A stretch of 64,000 nucleotides of DNA from Neoasaia chiangmaiensis (lineage in GTDB: Bacteria > Pseudomonadota > Alphaproteobacteria > Acetobacterales > Acetobacteraceae), in assembly GCF_002005465.1 (NCBI RefSeq), contig NZ_CP014691.1, positions 744,001-808,000 on the forward strand. Direction: 5' to 3'. How positions within the stretch are numbered: the first letter of the stretch is position 1; every line of letters begins with the position of its first letter. Positions 16,913-24,548 of the stretch are shown in pieces. The notes beneath the pieces were generated by a model that was not told the origin of the DNA, searched no databases, and worked only from the letters and a program-made list of their open reading frames with translations. Both the position numbers and the translations under genes were made by a program.

Positions 16913-19120
16913 TCATAGATCGGCAGTGAACGAGAATTTGAACGTGCGCGGCAACCCTTCCAGGAGGTAGCCGCCGAAAGACGACGCCCAGTAGCGCGAA
17001 TTGGCCAGATTATCGACGCCGAAACGGGTCGTAATCGCCTTGTGGTCCAGCACGAAGGTATAGCGCGCGCCAAGGTCGAAACGCGTCCAGTTCGGCAGGC
17101 GCTGGGTGTTGGCCACATTCGCCCATTGATGGCCGGTCTGCACGACGCGTCCCGTCACCGTCGCGCCGCGCAGGAACGGCAGATCGTATTCAAGATTGCC
17201 GTTGATCGTGTATCCCGGCACGCCGATCGCCCTGTTGCCATCATAGCCGCTCGACGTCCGGCGGAGATCCGCATCGATAATCGCCGTGCCACCGTTGAAG
17301 CGCAGGCCCGGGAGGATCTGGCCGTTCACATTGAACTCGATGCCACGGTTCCGCTGCTGTCCATCGACCGTGTAGCGCAGCAAACCCGTATCGCCGATCG
17401 GCGAGGTGTAGGGATTGGGTTGCGACAACTGGTATAACGCGAGCGACATACTCAGCGTCCCGATGTCGTATTTCGCGCCCACCTCGTACTGTGTCGTCTT
17501 GTAGGGCGGGAAAACCTCGCCGAGATTGACGACATTGCCGCTGGCCGTCGGCCCCTGCGACAGGCCTTCGATGCGATTGAAGTAAAGCGATGTCCGACGC
17601 GTCGGATGCACCACAAGCCCGACGACAGGCGTGATCGCATCCTGGTCGTAACGGGACGTACGGGCCTGCGTATTATAGTCGTAGGCCTTCAGCAGCATGT
17701 TCTGGTAACGAAAGCCGCCCGTCAACGCGACGCGATTATCGAAAAACGACATGGTGTCGGAGAAGAACAGGCTATAAAGCCGCGTCCGGTTGTGCAGGGC
17801 AGGATTATCGATATTGCCGCCGACAAGCGTCTGGGCTGGCGAAGGCGCATAGTTCGGTCGGTAAAGATTACTTTGCAGGGAAGTCAACGCGAAAGCATAG
17901 GCTGTGTCCGTATCTTCCCATAGGGAAGATCCCCCGGCATTGATCTCGTGCTTCACCGGTCCCGTCGCGAAATGCGCACGAATACCCGCACGCGTGCTTT
18001 CATTCGTCTGAACATACGGAACATACATGCTGCCGTTCGAACCGGCACCGGTGACAGCGTCCGAGATGGTCAACGACGAGTAGTTGCCTTCTTCATGCCC
18101 ACCCTGGCCGCCAAACGCAGCATAGCCGGTTACATATTTCGAAAAATCATGCTCGACGTCGAATTTGCCGAAAATGTAATTGAGTTCGTTATAGGTCCAT
18201 GGCTGGCCGAAGTTGCGTGACGGCGCAACGGGACGCGGCACCCGTGTGACGCCGGAACCAAGAAAAATCGCAGGCCGCCCCCAGTTCACGCCCTGATTCT
18301 GATAGTCCATGTCCACCTTGATGCGCGTCTTCTCGTCGTGCCAGTCGAAAGCGCCGCCGACGGCCACGGAATGACGGCGCTCATGATCGATCGAGTCATT
18401 GCCGCTCATGCCCGCGACATTTACCCGCAGGCCATAAGCCTTGTCCCGTCCGAAACGACGCCCGACGTCGATGCCGCCACCGCCCATGGCATTGCTGGTG
18501 TAGTCGCCGGTGATGCGCGTGATCGGCGCATTCGTCGCATGCTTCATCGTCAGATTGATATTGCCGCCGATGGCCGTGCCACCCGGTGCCGCACCGTTGA
18601 GGAAAGCGCCGGCACCGTTGAGCACCTGAACCTGATCATAAAGTTGAGGTGAGACCAACTGTCGCGGCACGATGCCATAGAGCCCGTCGATCGACACGTC
18701 GTCCCCATAGACAGGAAAACCGCGAATGATGAACTCTTCCGAAAAATTACCATACCCGAACGTCGTGCGTACTGACGGATCGTTCTCCAGTACCTGTCCG
18801 AGCGTCTGCGACTGCTGATTGAGAATCAGACTCGCATTATAGCTGCGCACATTGAAGGGCACATCCAGCCCCTTCTTGTTGCCAAGCACACCCAGTTGCC
18901 CGCCGGACGTCACTTCCATCTGGTTACGGCGTTTGGCTTCGACGACAATCCGCTCATCCGTTCCCCTGTCGCTGGCCTGCTGCTGCGATGAAGGCGCGGT
19001 CGATTGCGTCGTGGTCTGTTGGGCGAATGCACTGCCGGACAGGGAAGTGCCGACGGCGAGCAGTGCAAGACCACCCCGTCCGGAGAGATGACGCAGCAAT
19101 ATGCGATTGGAGAAAGGCAA
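16913..19120 (-). CDS. TonB-dependent siderophore receptor
   Basis: 735 residues. Signal peptide to about residue 33 (SAFA-QQ), a plug domain with VPFNVRSYNASLI, IRGFPVYGDDVSIDGLYGIVPRQ and LYDQVQVLNGAGAFLNGAAPGGTAIGGNINL, then a 22-strand barrel ending in aromatic-rich FKFSFTADL. The layout matches ferric-siderophore receptors (FhuE/FpvA-like) without an N-terminal STN signalling domain, so there is no sigma/anti-sigma signalling. It is divergent from a DUF3649-PepSY-DUF3325 operon, a context found with ferric-siderophore uptake. The ligand cannot be read. Confidence 0.93.
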   Translation of the reverse strand: MPFSNRILLRHLSGRGGLALLAVGTSLSGSAFAQQTTTQSTAPSSQQQASDRGTDERIVVEAKRRNQMEVTSGGQLGVLGNKKGLDVPFNVRSYNASLILNQQSQTLGQVLENDPSVRTTFGYGNFSEEFIIRGFPVYGDDVSIDGLYGIVPRQLVSPQLYDQVQVLNGAGAFLNGAAPGGTAIGGNINLTMKHATNAPITRITGDYTSNAMGGGGIDVGRRFGRDKAYGLRVNVAGMSGNDSIDHERRHSVAVGGAFDWHDEKTRIKVDMDYQNQGVNWGRPAIFLGSGVTRVPRPVAPSRNFGQPWTYNELNYIFGKFDVEHDFSKYVTGYAAFGGQGGHEEGNYSSLTISDAVTGAGSNGSMYVPYVQTNESTRAGIRAHFATGPVKHEINAGGSSLWEDTDTAYAFALTSLQSNLYRPNYAPSPAQTLVGGNIDNPALHNRTRLYSLFFSDTMSFFDNRVALTGGFRYQNMLLKAYDYNTQARTSRYDQDAITPVVGLVVHPTRRTSLYFNRIEGLSQGPTASGNVVNLGEVFPPYKTTQYEVGAKYDIGTLSMSLALYQLSQPNPYTSPIGDTGLLRYTVDGQQRNRGIEFNVNGQILPGLRFNGGTAIIDADLRRTSSGYDGNRAIGVPGYTINGNLEYDLPFLRGATVTGRVVQTGHQWANVANTQRLPNWTRFDLGARYTFVLDHKAITTRFGVDNLANSRYWASSFGGYLLEGLPRTFKFSFTADL

Positions 19121-19163
19121 AGTCGAAGCCCCAGCTAGAGTTCAGGCGGCTCCGATACACGCT

Positions 19164-19182
19164 ATTGCGATGCGTTCGCAAT
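19164..19182. promoter_or_regulatory. Palindrome in the divergent iron-uptake promoter (candidate Fur-type site)
   Basis: ATTGCGA-TGCGT-TCGCAAT is a perfect 7-5-7 inverted repeat 44 nt from the receptor start and 64 nt from the DUF3649 start. Its placement fits one iron-responsive regulator controlling both directions. The sequence is not a textbook Fur box. Confidence 0.45.
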
Positions 19183-19245
19183 TCATCTCTGGGCATGAAT
19201 TTAGATTTTCGCGTCTTTACAGCTGCGGAGTTGCATCGTAGCCAC

Positions 19246-19539
19246 ATGAGAATGCGTCGCAGTTCCCCTCCCGCCCCCGCCGATCCGATTTTGCGATGGC
19301 TCTGCCGTAGCGTATTCGCCAGCGCCATCGCCTATTTCATCGCATTCGGCCTCGTGCAGACCATGGTGCGGTGGTCACCAACCCACGCACGCGACGCGGC
19401 CCTCGCCGGGCAACCCATCGCCATTGCCATGCTTCCTTTACTGATCCTCGTCGGATTCGCCTGGCAGAGCCATCAGCGCGGCATGATGCTCCTCGGCCTG
19501 CTGGGCGGGATAGTCGGCCTGACAGGCTGGATCCTGTGA
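19246..19539 (+). CDS. DUF3649-like small inner-membrane protein
   Basis: 97 residues with an N-terminal basic segment and three hydrophobic helices (about 24-43, 58-74 and 78-96). Size, topology and its place before a PepSY protein and a DUF3325 protein match the DUF3649 family found next to siderophore receptors in Proteobacteria. Function is unknown; a role in ferric-siderophore reduction or handling at the inner membrane is inferred from context. It overlaps the next gene as TGATG. Confidence 0.7.
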   Translation: MRMRRSSPPAPADPILRWLCRSVFASAIAYFIAFGLVQTMVRWSPTHARDAALAGQPIAIAMLPLLILVGFAWQSHQRGMMLLGLLGGIVGLTGWIL

Positions 19540-20984
19540 TGCGCGACAACCTGCGGACGCGCATGGGATGGCTGCACGGCTGGGTCGGCTTCATTGCCGG
19601 CCTGCCGCTGACGATCATCTTCGCCGCCGGTACGCTTTCCACCTTCGATATCGAAATCGGACGATGGATGCAGCCGGAGATCCAGTTGCCATTCGGCGTA
19701 CACCCCTCCCCAGGCGTCCTGTCGCACGCTGAGAACATGTTGTGGTCACTGCACCGTCAGGGCGTCATCGCCTTCCTGAACCTGCCCTCCCCACGTGATC
19801 CGGCACTCCGCATCCTGCATTACGATGGCCAGGAATTCGTCGGACCGGCGCTCGATCCCCGATCAGGTCAGGTCGTCCCGGCGCGTGAGACCGTCGGCGG
19901 CAATTTCTTCTATAATCTGCATTTCACCCTGCTGGCGGGACACGACTGGGGTCGCCGCATCGTAGACACCCTTGGACTGGCCATGCTCGTGGCGATCGGC
20001 TCCGGCATCGTCATTCACTGGCGATCCATCATCCCCGATATCGTGCTTTTCCGCCCCTTCGCGGCCCGTCCGCGCGCATGGATGGACGCCCACATACTGG
20101 CAGGCGTCCTGTTCCTGCCGTTCATCACGGCAACAGCCTATACGGGCGTCGTCGTGCATTCCGGCGCCATTCTGCCGGATGGCGGCGTCAGGAAAGACAC
20201 ACTTTCCGCGCAATCATCGGCTCCTGAAAACCTTCCGCCCCTTGCCCCCATGATTATCGAGGCCGAGCGCGTTCTCGGCGATGGCAAAACCGGTTTCATC
20301 CTCTTCGGTCCGGATGCCATTCATGTCGTGCAGGGTGACTTCACCCGCTTCTACCTGACACGGGACGAAGTGGCCTTCGATTATCGGGACGGCCACCTGC
20401 TTCATATCACACGCCATGGCGGCGCCATCGCACGCTCGCAACAGGCCTTCCGTGGCCTACACTACATACGCTGGGCACCGCTGCCGATCCGCTGGCTTTA
20501 TTTCCTGGCCGGCCTGACTGGCGCCATCATGATGGCCAGCGGTCTCGTCCTGTTTCTGATGCGCTATCGGCGCCAGCACGGCGGGGAATGGACGTTCCAT
20601 CTGGCGGAAGGCTTGACGATGGCCGTCGTGCTGGGCTTCCCCGTGGCGACGTTGAGCCTTTTCTGGCTAAACCGACTGCTACCGCCTTTCCTGCCCCATC
20701 GAGCGCTGGCGGAGTTCCATGCCACGCTTGATATCTGGCTGTTCACCGCGGTTCATGCGTTCGCCTTCTCCCTCTCCGGTCATGCCGGGCGGGCGTGGCG
20801 TCAGCAAGCTGCGACCCTCGGTATGCTCGCCGTGACGTTGCCACTGCTCGATCTCAGCACGCGCGATCATGGATGGACCCTGCCGGCCAGTTCACCCTTC
20901 ATCGCCGTCGATACGCTCGCCTTCCTTGTCGGCATTCTCGCCTGGCATCTGTACCGTCGGCTCTCGCCGGAGCACGCATCATGA
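19539..20984 (+). CDS. PepSY-associated transmembrane protein (siderophore operon)
   Basis: 481 residues. TM1 lies within LHGWVGFIAGLPLTIIFAAG. A periplasmic PepSY-like region and a Trp/His-rich segment (FFYNLHFTLL, FRGLHYIRWAPLP) follow, then further TM helices including FLAGLTGAIMMASGLVLFLM. Histidines at membrane faces suggest haem or metal contact, as proposed for FoxB/PiuB-type ferric-siderophore reductases. It is coupled to its neighbours by TGATG and ATGA overlaps. Reductase activity is inference. Confidence 0.87.
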   Translation: MRDNLRTRMGWLHGWVGFIAGLPLTIIFAAGTLSTFDIEIGRWMQPEIQLPFGVHPSPGVLSHAENMLWSLHRQGVIAFLNLPSPRDPALRILHYDGQEFVGPALDPRSGQVVPARETVGGNFFYNLHFTLLAGHDWGRRIVDTLGLAMLVAIGSGIVIHWRSIIPDIVLFRPFAARPRAWMDAHILAGVLFLPFITATAYTGVVVHSGAILPDGGVRKDTLSAQSSAPENLPPLAPMIIEAERVLGDGKTGFILFGPDAIHVVQGDFTRFYLTRDEVAFDYRDGHLLHITRHGGAIARSQQAFRGLHYIRWAPLPIRWLYFLAGLTGAIMMASGLVLFLMRYRRQHGGEWTFHLAEGLTMAVVLGFPVATLSLFWLNRLLPPFLPHRALAEFHATLDIWLFTAVHAFAFSLSGHAGRAWRQQAATLGMLAVTLPLLDLSTRDHGWTLPASSPFIAVDTLAFLVGILAWHLYRRLSPEHAS

Positions 20985-21301
20985 TTCTGGCGCTCTCCGT
21001 TTTCCTGTGGGCCACAGCACTCGCAACACACGCCATGAGACAACAGAAAATCGTGCGCATCCTGGGCGATGCACCCGTCCCCCGGACGATATCGGGTGCT
21101 CTGACAGGAATCGCCCCGTTTCTCGCGTTTTTTCTATGTTGCCACGCTTATGGCGGCATCGGCATCATCGTGTGGATCTACACGATGCCGCCCGCCGGAT
21201 TACTGGTTGCGGCGATCCTCGCCGTGTTGATGACCCATCATTCCCGGGCAAGAACCGCGGCACCGGCATCGATGCGAAAGCCCGTCAGCCTTCACTCCTG
21301 A
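20981..21301 (+). CDS. DUF3325-like inner-membrane protein
   Basis: 106 residues with three hydrophobic helices: the N-terminal ILALSVFLWATALATHAM, a middle one at GALTGIAPFLAFFLCCHAYG, and VWIYTMPPAGLLVAAILAVL. The size and the third position after DUF3649 and PepSY genes match DUF3325. Unknown function. The ATG overlaps the PepSY stop. It ends 17 nt from the convergent lipoprotein gene, with no clear terminator between. Confidence 0.72.
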   Translation: MILALSVFLWATALATHAMRQQKIVRILGDAPVPRTISGALTGIAPFLAFFLCCHAYGGIGIIVWIYTMPPAGLLVAAILAVLMTHHSRARTAAPASMRKPVSLHS

Positions 21302-21317
21302 TCCTGTTCCCGCCACC

Positions 21318-22097
21318 TCAGCGCGTCGACGCCCCATTCTGCGACAGACTATCCTGTGCCTGCCGCTCATAACGCGCAGCGCGATCCAGCTTTCCATCCT
21401 GTCGGGCGGCACTGGCGGCAAGGCGCAGCGCACGTGCCATGCCACGATAGTCCAGTTCATCCCGTCGCAGGTCGACGGCGCCTAGGGCCTGCGACACGGC
21501 GCTTGCCGCCTGCCCCGTGCGCAGTGCCAGACGGGCCGACAGTTCATCGCGATCCGCCTGCGACCCCCTGGCAAGTTTCGGCCCCGTGCCAATGCCCTGT
21601 AAAGCAGCCGACAGGCCTTCGGCATCACCCAGTGCATCGGCGGCCAACCCGCTGATGAACATTGTGCGCTCCTGCAGTGCCATATTGCCGGCATGGACAC
21701 CCCGCGCGGTATCGAAAGCATCCCGATACCGCCCCAGACGGTAGAACGCCGCCGCTTCCACCACGGCCAGATCATCGGAAACACGCCGCCCCCGGATGCT
21801 CAGGTCCGAACGTGTCCGCATGGCCATATCAAGCGACTGCTGGGGCCTGTCCTGCGCCAACGCCGTCACGGCAAGGTTATATCCAGCGTCTCCAAGCGCC
21901 ACGGCATCGTCCCGCAAAAGGGCACGCCCGTAGGCCGTCTCATAATCGCCCTGCGCCTGCTCAGGGTGCGCAAGATCGAATGCGCTACGTCCGGTATCCA
22001 TTGCGTTGTCATAGGCCTCATCGGCGCGCGGACCGGTGGAGACATGCGAACCGCAGCCCCCCAGCAGGAGCAGCGCCAAAGCCGCGCCGCGCTTCAT
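21318..22097 (-). CDS. TPR-like lipoprotein of the Mla-like operon
   Basis: 259 residues. A lipobox LLLGGC gives acylation at about Cys16 of MKRGAALALLLLGGCGSH. The mature part is a run of helical hairpins resembling TPRs (DAGYNLAVTALAQDRPQQSLDMA, AAFYRLGRYRDAFDTA, and further Ala/Leu repeats). Mla and Pqi operons usually end with MlaC or a PqiC-type lipoprotein; this one has neither fold visibly. It overlaps the MlaD gene by ATGA and is the last of five coupled genes. A role as outer-membrane docking partner is inference. Confidence 0.75.
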   Translation of the reverse strand: MKRGAALALLLLGGCGSHVSTGPRADEAYDNAMDTGRSAFDLAHPEQAQGDYETAYGRALLRDDAVALGDAGYNLAVTALAQDRPQQSLDMAMRTRSDLSIRGRRVSDDLAVVEAAAFYRLGRYRDAFDTARGVHAGNMALQERTMFISGLAADALGDAEGLSAALQGIGTGPKLARGSQADRDELSARLALRTGQAASAVSQALGAVDLRRDELDYRGMARALRLAASAARQDGKLDRAARYERQAQDSLSQNGASTR

Positions 22098-23047
22098 GGC
22101 GCAATCGCCCGTGGCGGCAGCCGTCGCGATGGTGTCTTCTGCCCGCCGCCACCCAGCAACCACAAGCCACGCAGCTGGTCGCTCAGCTTCTTCAGGCTCC
22201 CGGCCGTTGCCTCCGCCTGCGTCAACAGTGCCGGCAATTGCGCTGTTGCCGCATCGGCATGGCGGATCGTGTCGTGAATATCCGGCGTCATGCGATGCAC
22301 ATCGGCGCTGGTCGCACGCAGATTGGCCATCGTGCCGTCCGCCTTGTTCAGAACACCCGTGACCTGCCCTTCGATCGGCTTCAACCGTTCGATCGTCTCC
22401 TGCAGGGTCAGCACCGTCGCATCGGCACGCTTGAGCAGCGTATCATCGCTCAGGAGTTCGCCGACCGAGCCACGCCCGGCCTTGATATTGTCGGTGACGG
22501 TTTTCAGGTCCGCCGTAATTGCTTCCGCGTTATGCATGATCGGTACGACCTGCTTCTCGATATCGGCAAGCGTGTGGGTAATCATGTCTGCCGGGTTGGG
22601 CTCTACCTTCGCCGGCAGTTCGGCGAACTCCCAGTCCATCTGTTCGCCATGTCCCCGTGACAGGTCGATATAGGAAGCCCCCGCGACGACGAAACGACGC
22701 CGGATCGTCACCGTGCTGTCCTTGCGCACGAAGCTCTTGAACTGAGGATCGATATTGGCGACGGCATACATCTGGCTGTTCTGGTTCAGATGCACCGCCC
22801 TGATCGAGCCGACGCGCGTGCCCATCAGTTCGATGTCATTACCGACCGCCAGACCGGCGATGCCGTTTTCCGGCAGCGTGAGACGAAGCTGCGCCGCCGG
22901 TGTCAGCCAGTTGCGGAGAATACCCGCCTCGACCACCGCCGCGACAAATACGGCCAGACAGAGGAGCACCAGCAATCCGATCCACTCATCCGTGAAACGC
23001 ACGCGCAGCAGCGGCTGCGCACGATCGTGATGGCGCAGCCGGATCAT
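22094..23047 (-). CDS. MlaD/MCE-domain lipid-transport protein
   Basis: 317 residues. One N-terminal TM helix (about 24-43), then an MCE domain: RLTLPENGIAGLAVGNDIELMGTRVG and the beta stretches to about residue 130. A long amphipathic helical region with an Ala/Thr-rich tail follows. MCE proteins form hexameric periplasmic rings that carry lipids. The single MCE domain with a long C-terminal helix resembles Mce/LetB-like tunnel proteins more than the short E. coli MlaD. It overlaps both neighbours by ATGA. Confidence 0.88.
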   Translation of the reverse strand: MIRLRHHDRAQPLLRVRFTDEWIGLLVLLCLAVFVAAVVEAGILRNWLTPAAQLRLTLPENGIAGLAVGNDIELMGTRVGSIRAVHLNQNSQMYAVANIDPQFKSFVRKDSTVTIRRRFVVAGASYIDLSRGHGEQMDWEFAELPAKVEPNPADMITHTLADIEKQVVPIMHNAEAITADLKTVTDNIKAGRGSVGELLSDDTLLKRADATVLTLQETIERLKPIEGQVTGVLNKADGTMANLRATSADVHRMTPDIHDTIRHADAATAQLPALLTQAEATAGSLKKLSDQLRGLWLLGGGGQKTPSRRLPPRAIAP

Positions 23048-23745
23048 GGAGTGCCTCTCATCGGGAAAAGTCCTTCATCAAGCAAGCGAAGGCAATGTGT
23101 CGCCTGATCGCGATAGGGTTGCCAGACCACCTCGTCCCGCGCGAACCAGATGACGGCCGTGCCGGCATCGCGCGCGCGCGTCAGTGCCGCCAGGAACGCC
23201 GACATCAGATCGGGATTGTCAGTGCCGACCGGTTCCTCCAGCAGCAGCAGGTCCGGCTCGCCGAGGAAGGCCCGCACCAGCGCCGCCCGCCGCAGATCGA
23301 GCGCACCCAGACGGCTGGGTGGCAACACCGGCAGACCGGGAAGCCCGAAATTCGCCGATAGTTGCGTGGCTCTGGCGATAAGTTCGTCCGTCGGCGATCG
23401 AGTGTGATGCAACTGCGGCATGAGGATGTTCATGTGCGTGTCGAACAGATCGATCCAGGAACCGCTCTGTGCCACCCGCCCGATCCGACCGCGCAGCGCC
23501 CAGCTCCGCCGTTCGTTAAGCTTCGACCACTCAAGTCCCATGCATCGCAGCGTGCCGGACCGCAGCGGGATCATCCCGGAGCAGAGATCGGCGAAAAGTG
23601 CGGTCCGCTGCACGTCACGCGACCGTATGAGCGCGCAGTCCCCCGGCATCAGGCGAAAATTGTAGCTGACGCTAAGCAGCCCCATATCGTCGGAAATCGG
23701 GCGTGCCTGCGCCATCTCCACTGTCGCCCCCCAATAATGGCTCAT
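23044..23745 (-). CDS. Degenerate ABC ATPase (MlaF-like pseudo-ATPase)
   Basis: 233 residues aligned by eye to MlaF-type ATPases. The Walker A (normally GxxGxGKS/T) reads IRSRDVQRTA at about 40-49: the glycines are absent and Arg47 replaces the lysine. The ABC signature (LSGGM) reads LGALDLRR. Walker B is LLLLEEP (166-172), with Glu in place of the Mg-binding Asp. The H-loop histidine is replaced (WFARDE, ~200-205). The Q-loop Gln93 is kept. The frame is intact and sits between MlaE and MlaD genes with ATGA overlaps, so it is selected as protein but is unlikely to hydrolyse ATP normally. Confidence 0.8.
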   Translation of the reverse strand: MSHYWGATVEMAQARPISDDMGLLSVSYNFRLMPGDCALIRSRDVQRTALFADLCSGMIPLRSGTLRCMGLEWSKLNERRSWALRGRIGRVAQSGSWIDLFDTHMNILMPQLHHTRSPTDELIARATQLSANFGLPGLPVLPPSRLGALDLRRAALVRAFLGEPDLLLLEEPVGTDNPDLMSAFLAALTRARDAGTAVIWFARDEVVWQPYRDQATHCLRLLDEGLFPMRGTP

Positions 23746-24548
23746 GCGACACCCACCGTCAGTGCGACGTTGATAATCATCAGCACCAGAATGCCTCGCG
23801 CGAAGCCGCGCGGCAGCAGGGTCGCGACGCTATCGTCCTGCGTCGCATCCATACCTGTCAGACAGCACGACAGACTGACGAAAAAGCCGCTGAACAGGAA
23901 TTTTAGCGGAATACCAAGATAGTCGATGGGGTCCATGGCGCAGACCACATCATAGAGGAACGTCCAGATCGGCATCGTCTCGATCGACTCTACCCAGCAG
24001 ACGATGTACCCGACGGACAGCGAGACGGCGCTGAACAGGATCCCCAGCGAAAACGAACTCACCGTCATCGCCAGCGTGCGCGGCATGACGAACATCAGGA
24101 ACGGATCGATCCCTTCGGACTGCAACGCACGCATCTGGCCGCCGAGCGTCAACATCCCGGTTTGCGTCAGCCCCAGCATGCCTGTACGCCCCAGCAGGAT
24201 AACGCCCACCAGAACCGGGGCGATCTCACGCACAAGAACTGTCGCCAGCAGCGAATCCGTCGTCTGCGCCATGCCGACGATATTGAGCCAGTAAACCGCC
24301 TGCGCGACGATTCCGAACCCCGTCAATGCCGCAACGAAAAGCGTGCTTATCAATCCGCCGCCCGTCGCCTGCCGAAGGGCCTCCCGGAATTCGAGACGCA
24401 CGGTTCGTCGCCACGAATTTGGCCTTGCAGCCTCCTTCAGCACTCCCCAACCGGCGCCGACCAGCATCAGCGTGAAGCGCAGTTGCCGCCGGGTCGCCCC
24501 GCCGAGCCAACGCAGGAAGTCCCGTCCGCCAGCCGCAATTGCGCTCAA
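23742..24548 (-). CDS. MlaE-family ABC permease
   Basis: 268 residues with five to six TM helices. MlaE features are the EFREALRQATGGG amphipathic start, LVREIAPVLVGVILLGRTG (the conserved REIAPVL / GR motif that contacts the ATPase), GGQMRALQSEGIDPFLMFVMPRTLA, and a final helix ILVLMIINVALTVG. It would form the inner-membrane core of an MCE lipid transporter. The ATPase contact motif is well kept although the partner ATPase is degenerate. Overlaps of ATGA join it to the cyclase-like gene and the ATPase gene. Confidence 0.9.
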   Translation of the reverse strand: MSAIAAGGRDFLRWLGGATRRQLRFTLMLVGAGWGVLKEAARPNSWRRTVRLEFREALRQATGGGLISTLFVAALTGFGIVAQAVYWLNIVGMAQTTDSLLATVLVREIAPVLVGVILLGRTGMLGLTQTGMLTLGGQMRALQSEGIDPFLMFVMPRTLAMTVSSFSLGILFSAVSLSVGYIVCWVESIETMPIWTFLYDVVCAMDPIDYLGIPLKFLFSGFFVSLSCCLTGMDATQDDSVATLLPRGFARGILVLMIINVALTVGVA

